From: DASUFI01 sp036274635
Lineage (GTDB): Bacteria; Planctomycetota; B15-G4
Direction: 5' to 3'
Length of the DNA: 15,820 nt
Assembly: GCA_036274635.1 (NCBI GenBank)
Contig: DASUFI010000359.1
Location: 1 to 15,820 of the forward strand
The stretch's first letter is position 1; each line of letters opens with the position of its first letter. This document shows, piece after piece, positions 1-7,730 of this stretch. The notes under the pieces are model-generated. The model worked only from the letters and a program-made list of their open reading frames with translations, was not told the DNA's origin and did no database searches. Both the position numbers and the translations under genes were made by a program.

Positions 1-2
1 CG

Positions 3-1004
3 AGCGCGGCGGCTGCCAAGGTGCTGGCGCTGCAGCCCGCGCTCGACGAGCGGCTCGCCCTGGGGCGCGCGCTGGCCGGGCTGGGCCAGCTCGCGGTGCG
101 CACGCTGCCCGGCGCGGGCGCCACGGACGCCGAGCGGGACGCCTGGCTGGCGGAAGCACGTGCCGTGGCCGCCGCGCGCACGCAGCCCGTGGTCGCCGAC
201 CGGCTGACCGTGCTGCGCGCGCTCGCGGGCCAGGTGCTGGCCGGGCGCTTCGACGACGCGCCGCTGCGCTGGGTGCCGCCGCACGCGAAGGTCGAGGACC
301 TGGGCGCGGGCCGCGTGCGCGTCACCTGGGACTTCTCCGACCCGGCGCAGGCGCAGGACTGGCAGCCCGTCCCGACGCGCGCGGAGGACGAGCGCCGCGG
401 CGCGCCCGTGCATGCCCTGTCGGGTGCGGACGGCTTGGCCGTCCGCGACGGCGGGCTGGAGCTGGCGGGCACCGGCACCTGGAGCTCGTCGCTCGCCTTC
501 GCGGCGCCGTTGAGCATCGAGTACGAGGCGAAGGTCGGGCAGCCCATCGTGGTCAAGGGTCTCGGCGAGGGACCGGAGTCGGGGCCCATGCAGTTCGGGC
601 TGCGGCTGTGCGCGGACGCCACCGGCAGCTATCTGTTCTGCTTCGGCTTCGGCACGCTCTACGCGCGCGACGTGCTGCGCGTGCTCGAGCAGCAGAAGGA
701 GTCGCCGTACTCCACCTTCTACATCGGCGCGCCCTATCATCTGCGCCTGGAGCACGACGGCCAGCGCCTGCGCGCGCTGGTGGAAGGCACGGAAGCGGCC
801 GCCATCCCCGTGCTCGATCGCACGCACGGTCGTCTCGAGCTCTGGTGCCGCAGCGAGGCCACCGTGCGGCTGGACCGGCTCGTGGTGGAGGCGACGATCG
901 ATCGCGCCGGCCTCGCGCCGCAGCGCGATGCCTGGGTTGCAGGCCAGCTCGCGGCGCTGGGGCTGGCGGATGCGGACGTTCCGGCGGCCGGCGGCGCCCG
1001 CTAG
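3..1004 (+). CDS. Large secreted-type protein, C-terminal part only (paralogue of the next gene)
   Basis: The reading frame is open to the left edge of the window, so the true start lies upstream and only about 333 C-terminal residues are seen. The visible part aligns along its length with the C-terminal third of the next gene. Both share a helical stretch with RDAWLA, then RALAGQVL..RFD.APL, then GRVR..WDFS.PA...DW, then a beta-rich domain ending in LVVE..(I/L)D......RDAWVA. The beta-rich part resembles a concanavalin/LamG-like sandwich, with KPYH/APYH.R.E.DG near its end, which would suit carbohydrate or surface binding. That role is inference. The gene stops only 13 bases before the next start, so the two are a tandem duplicated pair. 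Whether it carries the N-terminal peptidase-like region of its paralogue cannot be seen. No enzymatic function is assigned. Confidence 0.75.
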   Translation, partial: SAAAAKVLALQPALDERLALGRALAGLGQLAVRTLPGAGATDAERDAWLAEARAVAAARTQPVVADRLTVLRALAGQVLAGRFDDAPLRWVPPHAKVEDLGAGRVRVTWDFSDPAQAQDWQPVPTRAEDERRGAPVHALSGADGLAVRDGGLELAGTGTWSSSLAFAAPLSIEYEAKVGQPIVVKGLGEGPESGPMQFGLRLCADATGSYLFCFGFGTLYARDVLRVLEQQKESPYSTFYIGAPYHLRLEHDGQRLRALVEGTEAAAIPVLDRTHGRLELWCRSEATVRLDRLVVEATIDRAGLAPQRDAWVAGQLAALGLADADVPAAGGAR

Positions 1005-1007
1005 GCT
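1002..1007 (+). promoter_or_regulatory. Possible -10 box (TAGGCT) for the 1018 gene
   Basis: TAGGCT lies 10 bases before the ATG at 1018 and overlaps the stop codon of the preceding gene. There is no convincing -35 and only a poor GGCGGG purine stretch before the start. It fits the TAnnnT-then-ATG arrangement seen at several other genes here. Tandem genes could equally be co-transcribed from upstream. Confidence 0.3.
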
Positions 1008-1017
1008 GGCGGGTCCC

Positions 1018-3546
1018 ATGCGACGTCTCGGCCTTGCGATCCTGCTGCTCTCGGTCGCGGGGGCGTCACGCCTGCCGGCGCAGGAACCGCCCGCGCTCTC
1101 CGCGCCCTCCGTCGACGCCGCCGCGCTCCTCGCCCACGTGCCCGGCCTCGCCGGCCACGCCTGGAACGCCGACACGCGCCTGCTGCCCATCGTGCCCGTG
1201 GTCGAGCAGGGCGGCGACCCGACGCGCGGCCTCGCCGCGCGCTGCGGCGCGTGGGCGCACGCGCTGCTGCGGCTGTTCGCGCGCGACGTCGCCGCGCCCG
1301 CCGGCCGCGCGCCGGCCCCGGACTGGGCGCTGCTGGTGGTGGTGCTGCGCGACAACAAGCTCTACGTCGAGCTGCGCGACGCGCTGGCCGTGCGCGACGC
1401 GCGCGATGCGCGGGCCTTCTGGGCGCCGCAGGCCGGGGCGGTCTTCGTGCTCGACGACGACGGCCGCGACAGCGAGGTGGCCGACACGATCCGCGCGCTG
1501 CTGCACTCGACCGTGCACGCCCTGCTGGCCGCGCACGCCGCGCCCGGCGCCGCGCCGCCGCCGCTGTGGCTGGCCGAGGGCCTCGCCGAGCGCCTCTCCG
1601 CCAACACGGGCTTCGAGCCGCCGACCACCGCCGCGCTGCGCGCGCCCGACGACGCCGCCGTGCACGCCGTGGCGCGCGACTTCAAGGACCCTGTGCGGCG
1701 CGCGGCCTGCCTGCGCCCGCTGCCCGGGCTGTGCGCGCTGCGCACGCCGGCCGACCTCGACGCGCACGTGGGGCGCATGGCGATCGAGCCGCGCGAGGCG
1801 CTGGCGGGCCTCGCGCGCGAGGCCGGCCTGCTGCTCGGCTGGCTGGAGGAGGCCGACAAGGGCCAGCGCCGCGCGCAGGCCGCGGCGCTCGTGACGGCGG
1901 CACTCACCGGCGCGCCGGTCGAGCTGCCCGACCTCGACGCCACCAACGCCGCCTTCGATGCCTGGCTGAAGGACGCCGTCGCCGAGCGCGCGCCGGAGTC
2001 GGGCGTGACGGACTTCGCGCTGGGCGGCGCGGCCGCCGGCACCGGCGAGCTGCGCGCGGGCGTCGTGGCGCAGCCCGCGGACCTGAAGACGCCCAAGGAC
2101 GACCCCGACCTCGAGCTCGGGCGCGTGCTGCGCGAGGCGGCGCTGGGCGACCTGGCGGCCGCGCTGGCGCGGCTGGACGCGCTCATGGCGTGGCCGACGC
2201 TCTCCGCGACGCAGGCGCGCGACCGCGCGTCCGACCGCCGCGCGCTCCAGGCGCTGGCCGCGCTGCGCGCGCGCTGGCTGGACGGGCGCGCGGGCAAGGA
2301 CCTCGACCTCGAGAACGGGAGCAAGGTCGAGCACGTGCAGGTGCTGGAGGTGCGCGCCGACGGCCTCACCGTCAAGGACGCGCGCGGCGCCGAGCGCCCG
2401 CTGCCGCTCTCGGCCGTGACGCCGGGCATGCTGGCCGAGGCGCTGCAGGGCACGGGCCTGATGCAGGCCGCCGACGACGACGAGGCGCGCGCGCTGGCCT
2501 TCGTGCTCGCGTCGGACGCGAAGTGGAAGGACAAGGTCGAGTCGCGGGTGCGCACGGAGACCGGTCCCGCGGGCCTCGCGCGCCTCGACGCCCGCGCCGC
2601 GCTGGAGACCTTGGCGCGCAACGGCCGCGCGGCCTTCGCCCTCGAGGACCTGGCCGCGCGCGCGCTGCCGCTCGCCGGTGCCACGGACAAGGACCGCGAC
2701 GCCTGGCTGGCCCGCGCCAAGGACGTGCTGGCCGACGCGGACCTGCCCCTGGTGTCCCAGCGCGCCGGCGCCGTGCGCGCCCTGGCCGGCCAGGTGCTGG
2801 GCGCCCGCTTCGACGCCGCGCCGCTCAAGACACTGGCGCTCAAGGCCAAGATCGACGAGCTGCCGTCCGGCCGCGTGCGCGCGAGCTGGGACTTCTCCAC
2901 GCCCGCGACGTGGAGCGACTGGAAGGCCGTCGAGCCCGACGTGCCCTTCGAGGTGCGCCCGGCCACCGAGCGCCTCGACATCCAGGACGGCGCCGCGGTG
3001 GAGGACCACTGGCTGGTGCTGCGCGGCGACGGCCAGTGGCGCGCGCCGCTCGGCTTCCTGCCGCCCGTCTCGGCCGAGTGGGACCTGGTCTTCAAGCTCG
3101 ACACCTCCGAGGCCGCCAGCACCGCCAAGGGCGCGCCGCCGCAGAAGCAGAAGATCGCCGACCACGTCGAGCTGCGCCTGCTCTCCGACGGCCGCGGCAA
3201 CAGCCTGGCCGTCCGCGACTTCGGCGCCCTGCAGCGCCACGACCGCGCCGCCGGCGTCACCGCCGCCGGCGACAGCAAGATGATCACGATGACGCTCGAG
3301 AAGCCCTACCACTTCCGCGTCGAGTTCGACGGCAAGACCGCCAAGGTCCTCTCGAACACGATGCAGATGGCGACGCTGGACACCACGCCGCCCGGCGGGG
3401 CCTTCCTCGACCTCTGGCACGACACCGGCCGGCCCATTGCGATCCGCCGCCTCGTGGTGGAGGGCGCGCTGGACCCCGCCGCGATGAAGGCCTCGCGCGA
3501 CGCGTGGGTCGCAGCGCGCGTCAACGAGCTGTCCGCGAAGCCCTGA
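1018..3546 (+). CDS. Secreted gluzincin-like protein with degenerate HExxH (HSTVH) and C-terminal beta-sandwich
   Basis: This 842-residue protein starts at the ATG at 1018, because that start gives a clean signal peptide (MRRLGLAILLLSVAGA, cleavage near LPAQ at 19-22). The frame is open further upstream but without such a signal. Residues about 100-200 resemble secreted gluzincin peptidases of the DUF1570/peptidase-MA type: HSTVH at 163-167, then PLWLAEGLAE at 182-191. The two His ligands and the Glu ligand (E187) are kept, but the catalytic Glu of HExxH is Ser164. Zinc binding is therefore possible and proteolysis unlikely. Residues about 427-475 (KVEHVQVLEV.ADGLTVKD, ending LPLSAVTPG) resemble the small SHD1-like beta domain common in planctomycetes. 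Residues about 618-835 form the beta-sandwich shared with the preceding gene. The protein probably acts outside the cytoplasm. Family placement is moderate; substrate and role are unknown. Confidence 0.8.
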   Translation: MRRLGLAILLLSVAGASRLPAQEPPALSAPSVDAAALLAHVPGLAGHAWNADTRLLPIVPVVEQGGDPTRGLAARCGAWAHALLRLFARDVAAPAGRAPAPDWALLVVVLRDNKLYVELRDALAVRDARDARAFWAPQAGAVFVLDDDGRDSEVADTIRALLHSTVHALLAAHAAPGAAPPPLWLAEGLAERLSANTGFEPPTTAALRAPDDAAVHAVARDFKDPVRRAACLRPLPGLCALRTPADLDAHVGRMAIEPREALAGLAREAGLLLGWLEEADKGQRRAQAAALVTAALTGAPVELPDLDATNAAFDAWLKDAVAERAPESGVTDFALGGAAAGTGELRAGVVAQPADLKTPKDDPDLELGRVLREAALGDLAAALARLDALMAWPTLSATQARDRASDRRALQALAALRARWLDGRAGKDLDLENGSKVEHVQVLEVRADGLTVKDARGAERPLPLSAVTPGMLAEALQGTGLMQAADDDEARALAFVLASDAKWKDKVESRVRTETGPAGLARLDARAALETLARNGRAAFALEDLAARALPLAGATDKDRDAWLARAKDVLADADLPLVSQRAGAVRALAGQVLGARFDAAPLKTLALKAKIDELPSGRVRASWDFSTPATWSDWKAVEPDVPFEVRPATERLDIQDGAAVEDHWLVLRGDGQWRAPLGFLPPVSAEWDLVFKLDTSEAASTAKGAPPQKQKIADHVELRLLSDGRGNSLAVRDFGALQRHDRAAGVTAAGDSKMITMTLEKPYHFRVEFDGKTAKVLSNTMQMATLDTTPPGGAFLDLWHDTGRPIAIRRLVVEGALDPAAMKASRDAWVAARVNELSAKP

Positions 3547-3555
3547 GGCGCGCGC

Positions 3556-4482
3556 CTACTTCGGGGCCCAGAAGTACGCGACCATCTTGGCCGCCAGCCG
3601 CGCCGCGAGGAACTCGCTCGGCCGGCTCATGACGCCGTCGGGCGTGGGGGCCAGCTCGGTGATGTCCGCGCCCACGACCTTGCAGTGCCGGCCCACGGTG
3701 GCCAGCAGCCGCGTCACGTCGAACCAGTCGAGACCGCCCGGCTCGGGCGTGCCCGTCGACGGCACGAGCGACGGGTCGAAGCCATCGAGGTCCACCGTCA
3801 CGAACACCGGCCGCTCCGCCAGCACCGCCAGCACCTCGCGATGGTAGGCGACGCGGCCCACGACGTCGCGCGCCCAGTAGACGGTCAGCCGCCGCTCGGC
3901 GATGAGATCGGCCTCCTCCCGGCTGCAGCTGCGCATGCCCACCTGCACCAGCGGCGCGCCGTCCTGCAGGAAGCGCCGCGCGATGCACGCGTGGCTGTGC
4001 TTGCTGCCCTTGTACTCGTCGCGCAGGTCGCAGTGCGCGTCGAACTGCAGCACGGCGAGGTCCGGATGCTGCCGGCGCAGCGCCGCGAACTGCCCGTAGG
4101 TGATGCTGTGCTCGCCGCCGACGCCGAGCGTGACGGCGCCGCGCTGCAGGAAGCCGGCGTGCACAGCCTCCAGCTCCGCGACCATGGCCTCGGGCGACTG
4201 ACGGCCGAAGGCGGACGCGTCGGCCGGGCGCCACACGGTGTAGCCCTGCGCCTCGAGGTCCACGCCCATCTCCTCGTCCCACGTCTCGACGGCGCAGCTC
4301 GCGCGCAGCAGCGCGTCCGGGCCGCGGTCGGCGCCCTTGCCGTAGGTGCTCGTGAGGTCGTAGGGCGCGCAGACGACGGCGACGCGGGCCTCGGCGCCGG
4401 CGTCGGGAAGGCCGAGGAAGGCGGGGCTGGCGTCGGGGGAGAAGGTGACGGCCTGCGAGGAGCCGGTTGGCGGGGCGGACAT
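3556..4482 (-). CDS. speB: Agmatinase / arginase-family ureohydrolase
   Basis: This 308-residue protein has the complete dimanganese site of ureohydrolases: GGEHS at 122-126 (His125), DAHCD at 148-152 (Asp148, His150, Asp152) with following DLRDEY, SHA at 163-165, DLDGFDPS at 231-238 (Asp231, Asp233), and ITELAPT with Glu276. FDAH.DLRD.Y.G...SHA is typical of agmatinase, which hydrolyses agmatine to putrescine and urea in the cytoplasm. Arginase, formiminoglutamase or guanidino-acid hydrolase activity cannot be excluded from motifs alone. Length is normal for the family. It converges on the preceding + strand gene with only nine bases between the stops. No arginine decarboxylase or other polyamine gene is adjacent. 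The ATG at 4482 has no Shine-Dalgarno; a GACAAT box lies nine bases upstream. Confidence 0.93.
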   Translation of the reverse strand: MSAPPTGSSQAVTFSPDASPAFLGLPDAGAEARVAVVCAPYDLTSTYGKGADRGPDALLRASCAVETWDEEMGVDLEAQGYTVWRPADASAFGRQSPEAMVAELEAVHAGFLQRGAVTLGVGGEHSITYGQFAALRRQHPDLAVLQFDAHCDLRDEYKGSKHSHACIARRFLQDGAPLVQVGMRSCSREEADLIAERRLTVYWARDVVGRVAYHREVLAVLAERPVFVTVDLDGFDPSLVPSTGTPEPGGLDWFDVTRLLATVGRHCKVVGADITELAPTPDGVMSRPSEFLAARLAAKMVAYFWAPK

Positions 4483-4491
4483 GGTCGGGCG

Positions 4492-4497
4492 ATTGTC
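4492..4497 (-). promoter_or_regulatory. Possible -10 box (GACAAT) of the agmatinase gene
   Basis: GACAAT (4 of 6 matches to TATAAT) lies nine bases before the ATG of the agmatinase gene, which has no ribosome site. No -35 is recognisable. It would give a leaderless or nearly leaderless transcript. Weak evidence on its own. Confidence 0.3.
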
Positions 4498-4592
4498 GCA
4501 AAGGTGCGGGGCACGGGGCGAGGCTTGTCGAGCCGCCGCTCGAGCGCCGCGCTCACCCCATGGCCGCGCCGCGCCGATGACCGGCGTATCGC

Positions 4593-4666
4593 TGGTTCCC
4601 GAACTAGGATTCGAACCTAGATAACCAGATCCAGAGTCTGGTGTCCTGCCGTTGGACGATTCGGGA
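4593..4666 (-). tRNA. tRNA-Gln, anticodon CTG
   Basis: The minus strand folds into a complete cloverleaf. The acceptor stem TCCCGAA/TTCGGGA has seven perfect pairs, the D stem is GTCC/GGAC, the anticodon stem is CCAGA/TCTGG with loop CTCTGGA, and the T arm is CTAGG-TTCGAAT-CCTAG. The discriminator is A and the CCA end is encoded (4593-4595). The anticodon CTG (4632-4634) reads the Gln codon CAG, the favoured Gln codon in this GC-rich sequence. The size, 74 bases with CCA, is normal. No integrase or duplicated tRNA 3' end is visible nearby, so there is no sign that it serves as an attachment site. Confidence 0.97.
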
Positions 4667-4693
4667 AGGAAGCGAAAGGCTGCGAGGAGGCGG

Positions 4694-4723
4694 ATTCTCC
4701 CGAAGCCCCTGCCGGGCAGTCAA
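4694..4723 (-). promoter_or_regulatory. Sigma70-type promoter of the tRNA-Gln gene
   Basis: On the minus strand there is TTGACT (4718-4723, 5 of 6 to TTGACA), an 18-base spacer, then GAGAAT (4694-4699, 4 of 6 to TATAAT). Transcription would begin near 4687, about 20 bases before the mature tRNA 5' end. It is the only good -35/-10 pair recognised in the window. Confidence 0.6.
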
Positions 4724-5042
4724 CCGCTTCGGAGCCGTTCGCCCGGCACGAGCCTATCGATGCGGCATGCCGGTACGTCGCGCCACGATTCCCACCGTTG
4801 TAGTGCGTAGGGAAACTCTTTCGTCCTGCGAGTGGTCGAGCGTGTGACTGGAGATCCGTTCCCTGATTCGGGAGATCCGCGGGTGACGGGACATCAGGGG
4901 GAGACCCGATCCGCGTGCTCCCGACCGCACAGCCTGGGCTGCCGGCCGGCTGCGCGAGCCACGTGCTGGTCCTTCTGACACACACTGACCCTGCCGGGCC
5001 GCGTGGCCGGCGAGGCCCCACGTGCCCCGCCGCAGCTCCCGA

Positions 5043-5048
5043 TATGAT
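5043..5048 (+). promoter_or_regulatory. -10 box (TATGAT) giving a leaderless start at 5056
   Basis: TATGAT matches TATAAT at 5 of 6 and ends seven bases before the ATG at 5056. Transcription would therefore begin at or very near the start codon. There is no Shine-Dalgarno. This is the best match among the TAnnnT boxes in the window and supports 5056 over the earlier in-frame GTG at 4915 and ATG at 5044, the latter lying inside the box. Confidence 0.5.
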
Positions 5049-5055
5049 CCGCGCC

Positions 5056-5493
5056 ATGTTCGACCCCAGGACACACCTCTTGTGCACGTTGCTCGAGCCC
5101 CTGGCCGACGGCTCCTCGGCCGACTGGCCGGCCGCCCGAGCGGCGCTCGATGCGGCCGGCGAGGCGCAGGGCGAGTTGCTCACGATTGTCGAGACGCGCG
5201 ACAGCGCCGCCCTGGCGACGCTGCTGAGTGCGTGGGCATCCGGCAAGACGCTGCGACCGGTCCACGATCGCGAAGTGCTGAAGCGCGCCGTCAAGGCCTT
5301 CCGCAAGCGGCTCAAGCTCGGACGCCTCGACGAGGAATCGCGCATCGGCGGGGCGTTCAGCAAGGGAGAGCGCTCCGGCATGATCGGCGTCTTGCCGCCA
5401 GACTCGTACGGCTCCGACGTGTGGTCCGAACTCGTGCGCGTCGGGCGTCTGCTCGACGTCGGCCACGGCGTCCTCGAGCTACCGCCGGAGTAG
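5056..5493 (+). CDS. Conserved-looking small hypothetical protein (145 aa)
   Basis: This is a soluble 145-residue protein with no signal peptide or membrane segment. The N-terminal half (about 1-65) looks helical and Ala/Leu-rich. The middle (about 70-96) is basic, with FRKRLKL at 82-88 followed by LDEESR at 91-96. The C-terminal part (about 100-142) has PP..., VWSELVRVGRL and VGHGVLEL, with the look of a small winged-helix or DNA/RNA-binding domain. I recall similar short proteins with KAFRKRLKL and GHG..EL in planctomycetes, but none with a known role. ATG 5056 is chosen because a TATGAT box precedes it. The in-frame sequence back to GTG 4915 is rich in Pro, Gly and Arg and does not look coding. 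It stands alone between the tRNA and the propeller gene. Function unknown. Confidence 0.72.
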   Translation: MFDPRTHLLCTLLEPLADGSSADWPAARAALDAAGEAQGELLTIVETRDSAALATLLSAWASGKTLRPVHDREVLKRAVKAFRKRLKLGRLDEESRIGGAFSKGERSGMIGVLPPDSYGSDVWSELVRVGRLLDVGHGVLELPPE

Positions 5494-5808
5494 CGCGGCG
5501 GCCCGCCCAGCCTGGCTTTCCAGGAATCGTCCGCGGGCTGGAGGGGCAGTACCGGAGGCTGAATCGGTCGGACCACGGACACTCCACCGGAGAGTTCGAA
5601 GCCTGCTTGGCCTCAACTCGGCCTCCAGGTTCGAGCCCCAAGAATGGTTCGGACGTAGCGATCGAGTGGGGAACCACTCCGCGCGAAGGCGCTGCCCGTC
5701 CGACGCCGGACCGTGCCTCCCTGCCGCATGCGGCTACCATGACGCGAACTCGCGGTCCGGGACGCGGGCGAAGGCGCTGATTCCCCGGACCTTTCGTGGG
5801 GACACCCG
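5494..5808. other. Intergenic stretch upstream of the propeller gene
   Basis: These 315 bases hold no convincing gene on either strand. A small hairpin CCTGG-CTTT-CCAGG (5511-5524) lies just after the preceding stop and could end that transcript, though no T run follows. A TACCAT box at 5735-5740 might be the -10 of the propeller gene, giving a leader of roughly 60 bases; no -35 is seen. GGGGA at 5796-5800 region precedes the ATG at 5809 and may serve as ribosome site. Confidence 0.45.
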
Positions 5809-7448
5809 ATGCGAACGGCTCGGCTGCTCGACACGTGCCTGGGCTGCCTCGTCCTGGCTCCGCTTGCTGCTGCACAGAGTCCGCTGCTCGTCAATGCGGA
5901 TCCCATGGGCCAGGGCGGCAACGCCACGCCCAGGACGCCATGGTCTCCACCACGGGGCGCTACGTCGCCTTCGTGAGCTGGGCGACCAACCTCGTGCCGG
6001 AAGGTGGCGACGGCATCGGGAACGTCTTCGTCCGCGACATGATCACGGGCGCAGTCGAACGAGTCTCGGTCATGGCCTCCGGCGACGGAGCACCAGACGA
6101 CTGCTTGGGCAACTCGATCACCGGCGACGGTCGCTTCGTCTCGTTTCAGACCTTCGGGTGGGGCCTGGTTCCCGCCGGGAACCCCGGCGTGTACGTCCAC
6201 GATCGCGTCACCGGCGTGACCAGCCAGGAATCCGTCTACCCGTGGGGGGCCGGACTGGACGAGATCGGGCACGGCTCGCAGCTCACGGATGACGGCCGCT
6301 GGATCGTCTTCGACAGCAAGCGCAACCTGGTCGTCCCGGGCGACAGCGACTTCGATTGGGACGTCTTCGTGCGCGACCGACAGCTGGGGGTGAACGAGCT
6401 GGTCAGCGTGAGCCTGCCGGGCGAGCCGCCGGACGCGCCGGCGACGCTGGGCAGCAACCAGTTCCTGTCGGCCGACGGCCGCTACGTCGTCTGCGACCAG
6501 GGCGGCAACAACATCCCGGGCGACACGACGGGCGATCACGTCTGGCTGCGCGACCGCCAGGCGCAGACCGTGCAACAGCTCGACCTGACCCCGCAGGGCA
6601 CTCAGGGCGATGGCTATGCCTACGGCGCGGCGATCTCCGCCAACGGGCGCTTCGTGGCCTTCGCGAGCACGTCCACGAACCTGCTGCCTGGCGGGAGCAC
6701 CAGCCACCTGCAGCTCTTCGTGCGCGACTTGCAGACCGGAGAGATCGAGGTGGCCAGCGTGGGCACGCTCGGCGAGACCAACATCGGGTACGTGGCCGAT
6801 GCCAGCATCTCGGACGACGGTCGCTGGGTCGCCTTCGCTTCGAACACGGAGCTGTTCTGGCCGAACAACGAGACGCAATGGGAGGTCTACCAGCGCGACA
6901 GGCTGACCGGGCTCACGCACCTGGTGAGCATCGATCCCGCGGGCGACACCCTCGGCCACGAGGCCCGCATGGGCACCATGTCGCGCGACGGCCGCGCGCT
7001 GGGATTCCACCACGGCAGCGATTTGCTGCCGCAGGATGTGAACCCCGGCTTCGACACCTATCTCTACGACCGCTTCGAGGCCGCGCCGTGGAAGGACCTC
7101 GGCGGCGGACTCGACGGGAGCAGCGGCGTGCCGGTGCTCGCAGCCGACGGATTCCTGAAGGCGGGCGTCCCATCCTTCCTCGCGCTCGCGCAGGCGCTGC
7201 CCGGCACCGCGGCGACGCTGGTCGTCGGACTCTCGAGCGCGAGCCTGTCCTTCAAGGGCGGGATTCTGGTGCCATCGCCGGACGTCCTGCTGCCGATGTC
7301 CACCGGCTCGGGCAAGCTCCTGGTGCCCATCGTGCTGTCGCAGGGCGTGCCCTCGGACGTGCCGCTCTTCCTGCAGTTCTGGATCCTGGATGCTGGCGGG
7401 ATCAAAGGCCTCGCGGCCAGCAACGGCTTGCAGGTGGCGACGCCCTAG
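5809..7448 (+). CDS. Secreted WD40-like (PD40/TolB-type) beta-propeller protein, frame broken near 5923
   Basis: The ATG at 5809 opens a signal peptide (MRTARLLDTCLGCLVLAPLA, then AAQ) in one frame, while everything after about 5925 is coded in another. Restoring one base, for example reading GGCAACGGCCAC, joins ...MGQGGNG to HAQDAMVSTTGRYVAF and gives an intact 546-residue protein. The single-base loss may be a sequencing error or a real mutation. Without it the first frame stops at 5974-5976. The body has seven similar blades of about 57 residues, each with (S/T).(D/T)GR(F/W/Y)V.F, a ...NL.PG loop and VFVRD..TG, matching a seven-bladed propeller. From residue about 440 (7125-7445) comes a C-terminal module ending LQFWILDAGG...AASN.L...TP, shared with the next gene. 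It is probably extracellular or periplasmic, in binding or assembly. If 5940 were the start there would be no signal peptide. Confidence 0.8.
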
Positions 7449-7670
7449 TGTCCCGTTCCTGACGTCCGCAAGCCAAAGCTTCGGATGCCCATCCGCGAAC
7501 GCACCCTGTAACCGACGTCACCGTCCGGTGCGAACGGGGGAGCGTGTTTGTTGGGGAACGACCGCTCTCGGACCCGCCTGGCAGCCGCGTGCCGGAACTC
7601 ACCTTGCCGTGTGCGGGCCCGCTTCCATTGAATTCCCGGACAGGGCCTGCCCTGGCGCCCGCAGGCTGGA

Positions 7671-7676
7671 TACACT
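7671..7676 (+). promoter_or_regulatory. Possible -10 box (TACACT) of the FGly sulfatase gene
   Basis: GGATACACT upstream of the sulfatase holds a TAnnnT box, which would start transcription near 7683 and leave a leader of about 48 bases. The leader contains GGGAG (7721-7725), five bases before the ATG at 7731. No -35 is recognisable. Confidence 0.35.
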
Positions 7677-7730
7677 GTGCGGCAGTCGCGCAAGGCATGC
7701 GCGGCCTGCAGGTCGCTGACGGGAGTTACC

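Larger units (their letters stand above)
4667..5055. other. Intergenic stretch between tRNA-Gln and the 5056 gene
   Basis: This 389-base stretch holds the tRNA promoter at its left end and a TATGAT box at its right end (5043-5048). In between are a direct repeat GGAGATCCG (4850-4858 and 4871-4879, 21 bases apart) and an inverted repeat CCCTGAT/ATCAGGG (4861-4867 and 4893-4899, 25-base loop). These could be an operator or a fold in a leader RNA, but nothing shows which. The frame of the next gene is open back to a GTG at 4915, but that extension looks non-coding. I see no other gene here. Confidence 0.5.

Noticed and set aside
1066..3420. Long open frame (784 codons) antisense to the gluzincin-like gene
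   Set aside because: The product is Arg/Gly/Ala/His-rich without domains. It mirrors the codon bias of the real + strand gene, which has a signal peptide and recognisable domains.
4593..4666. tRNA-Gln as an integration site for a mobile element
   Set aside because: No integrase, no second copy of the tRNA 3' end and no element-type genes on either side.
4915..5055. N-terminal extension of the small protein from GTG 4915
   Set aside because: The extra 47 residues are Pro/Gly/Arg-rich and the TATGAT box lies just before ATG 5056, so transcription probably begins after this region.
4617..5582. 321-codon minus strand frame between the tRNA and the propeller gene
   Set aside because: It runs into the tRNA and lies across the better supported 5056 gene; the composition looks non-coding.
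5605..5650. GGTTCGAGCCCC, resembling a tRNA T loop
   Set aside because: Flanking bases do not pair into a T stem and no acceptor, D or anticodon arm can be built around it.
5613..7013. Open frame of 466 codons antisense to the propeller gene
   Set aside because: Its Val/Ala/Arg-rich repeats are the mirror of the propeller blades on the + strand; no domain or ribosome site.
7482..7495. Hairpin CGGAT-GCCC-ATCCG downstream of the propeller gene as terminator
   Set aside because: Only five pairs and no T run; common by chance at this base composition.
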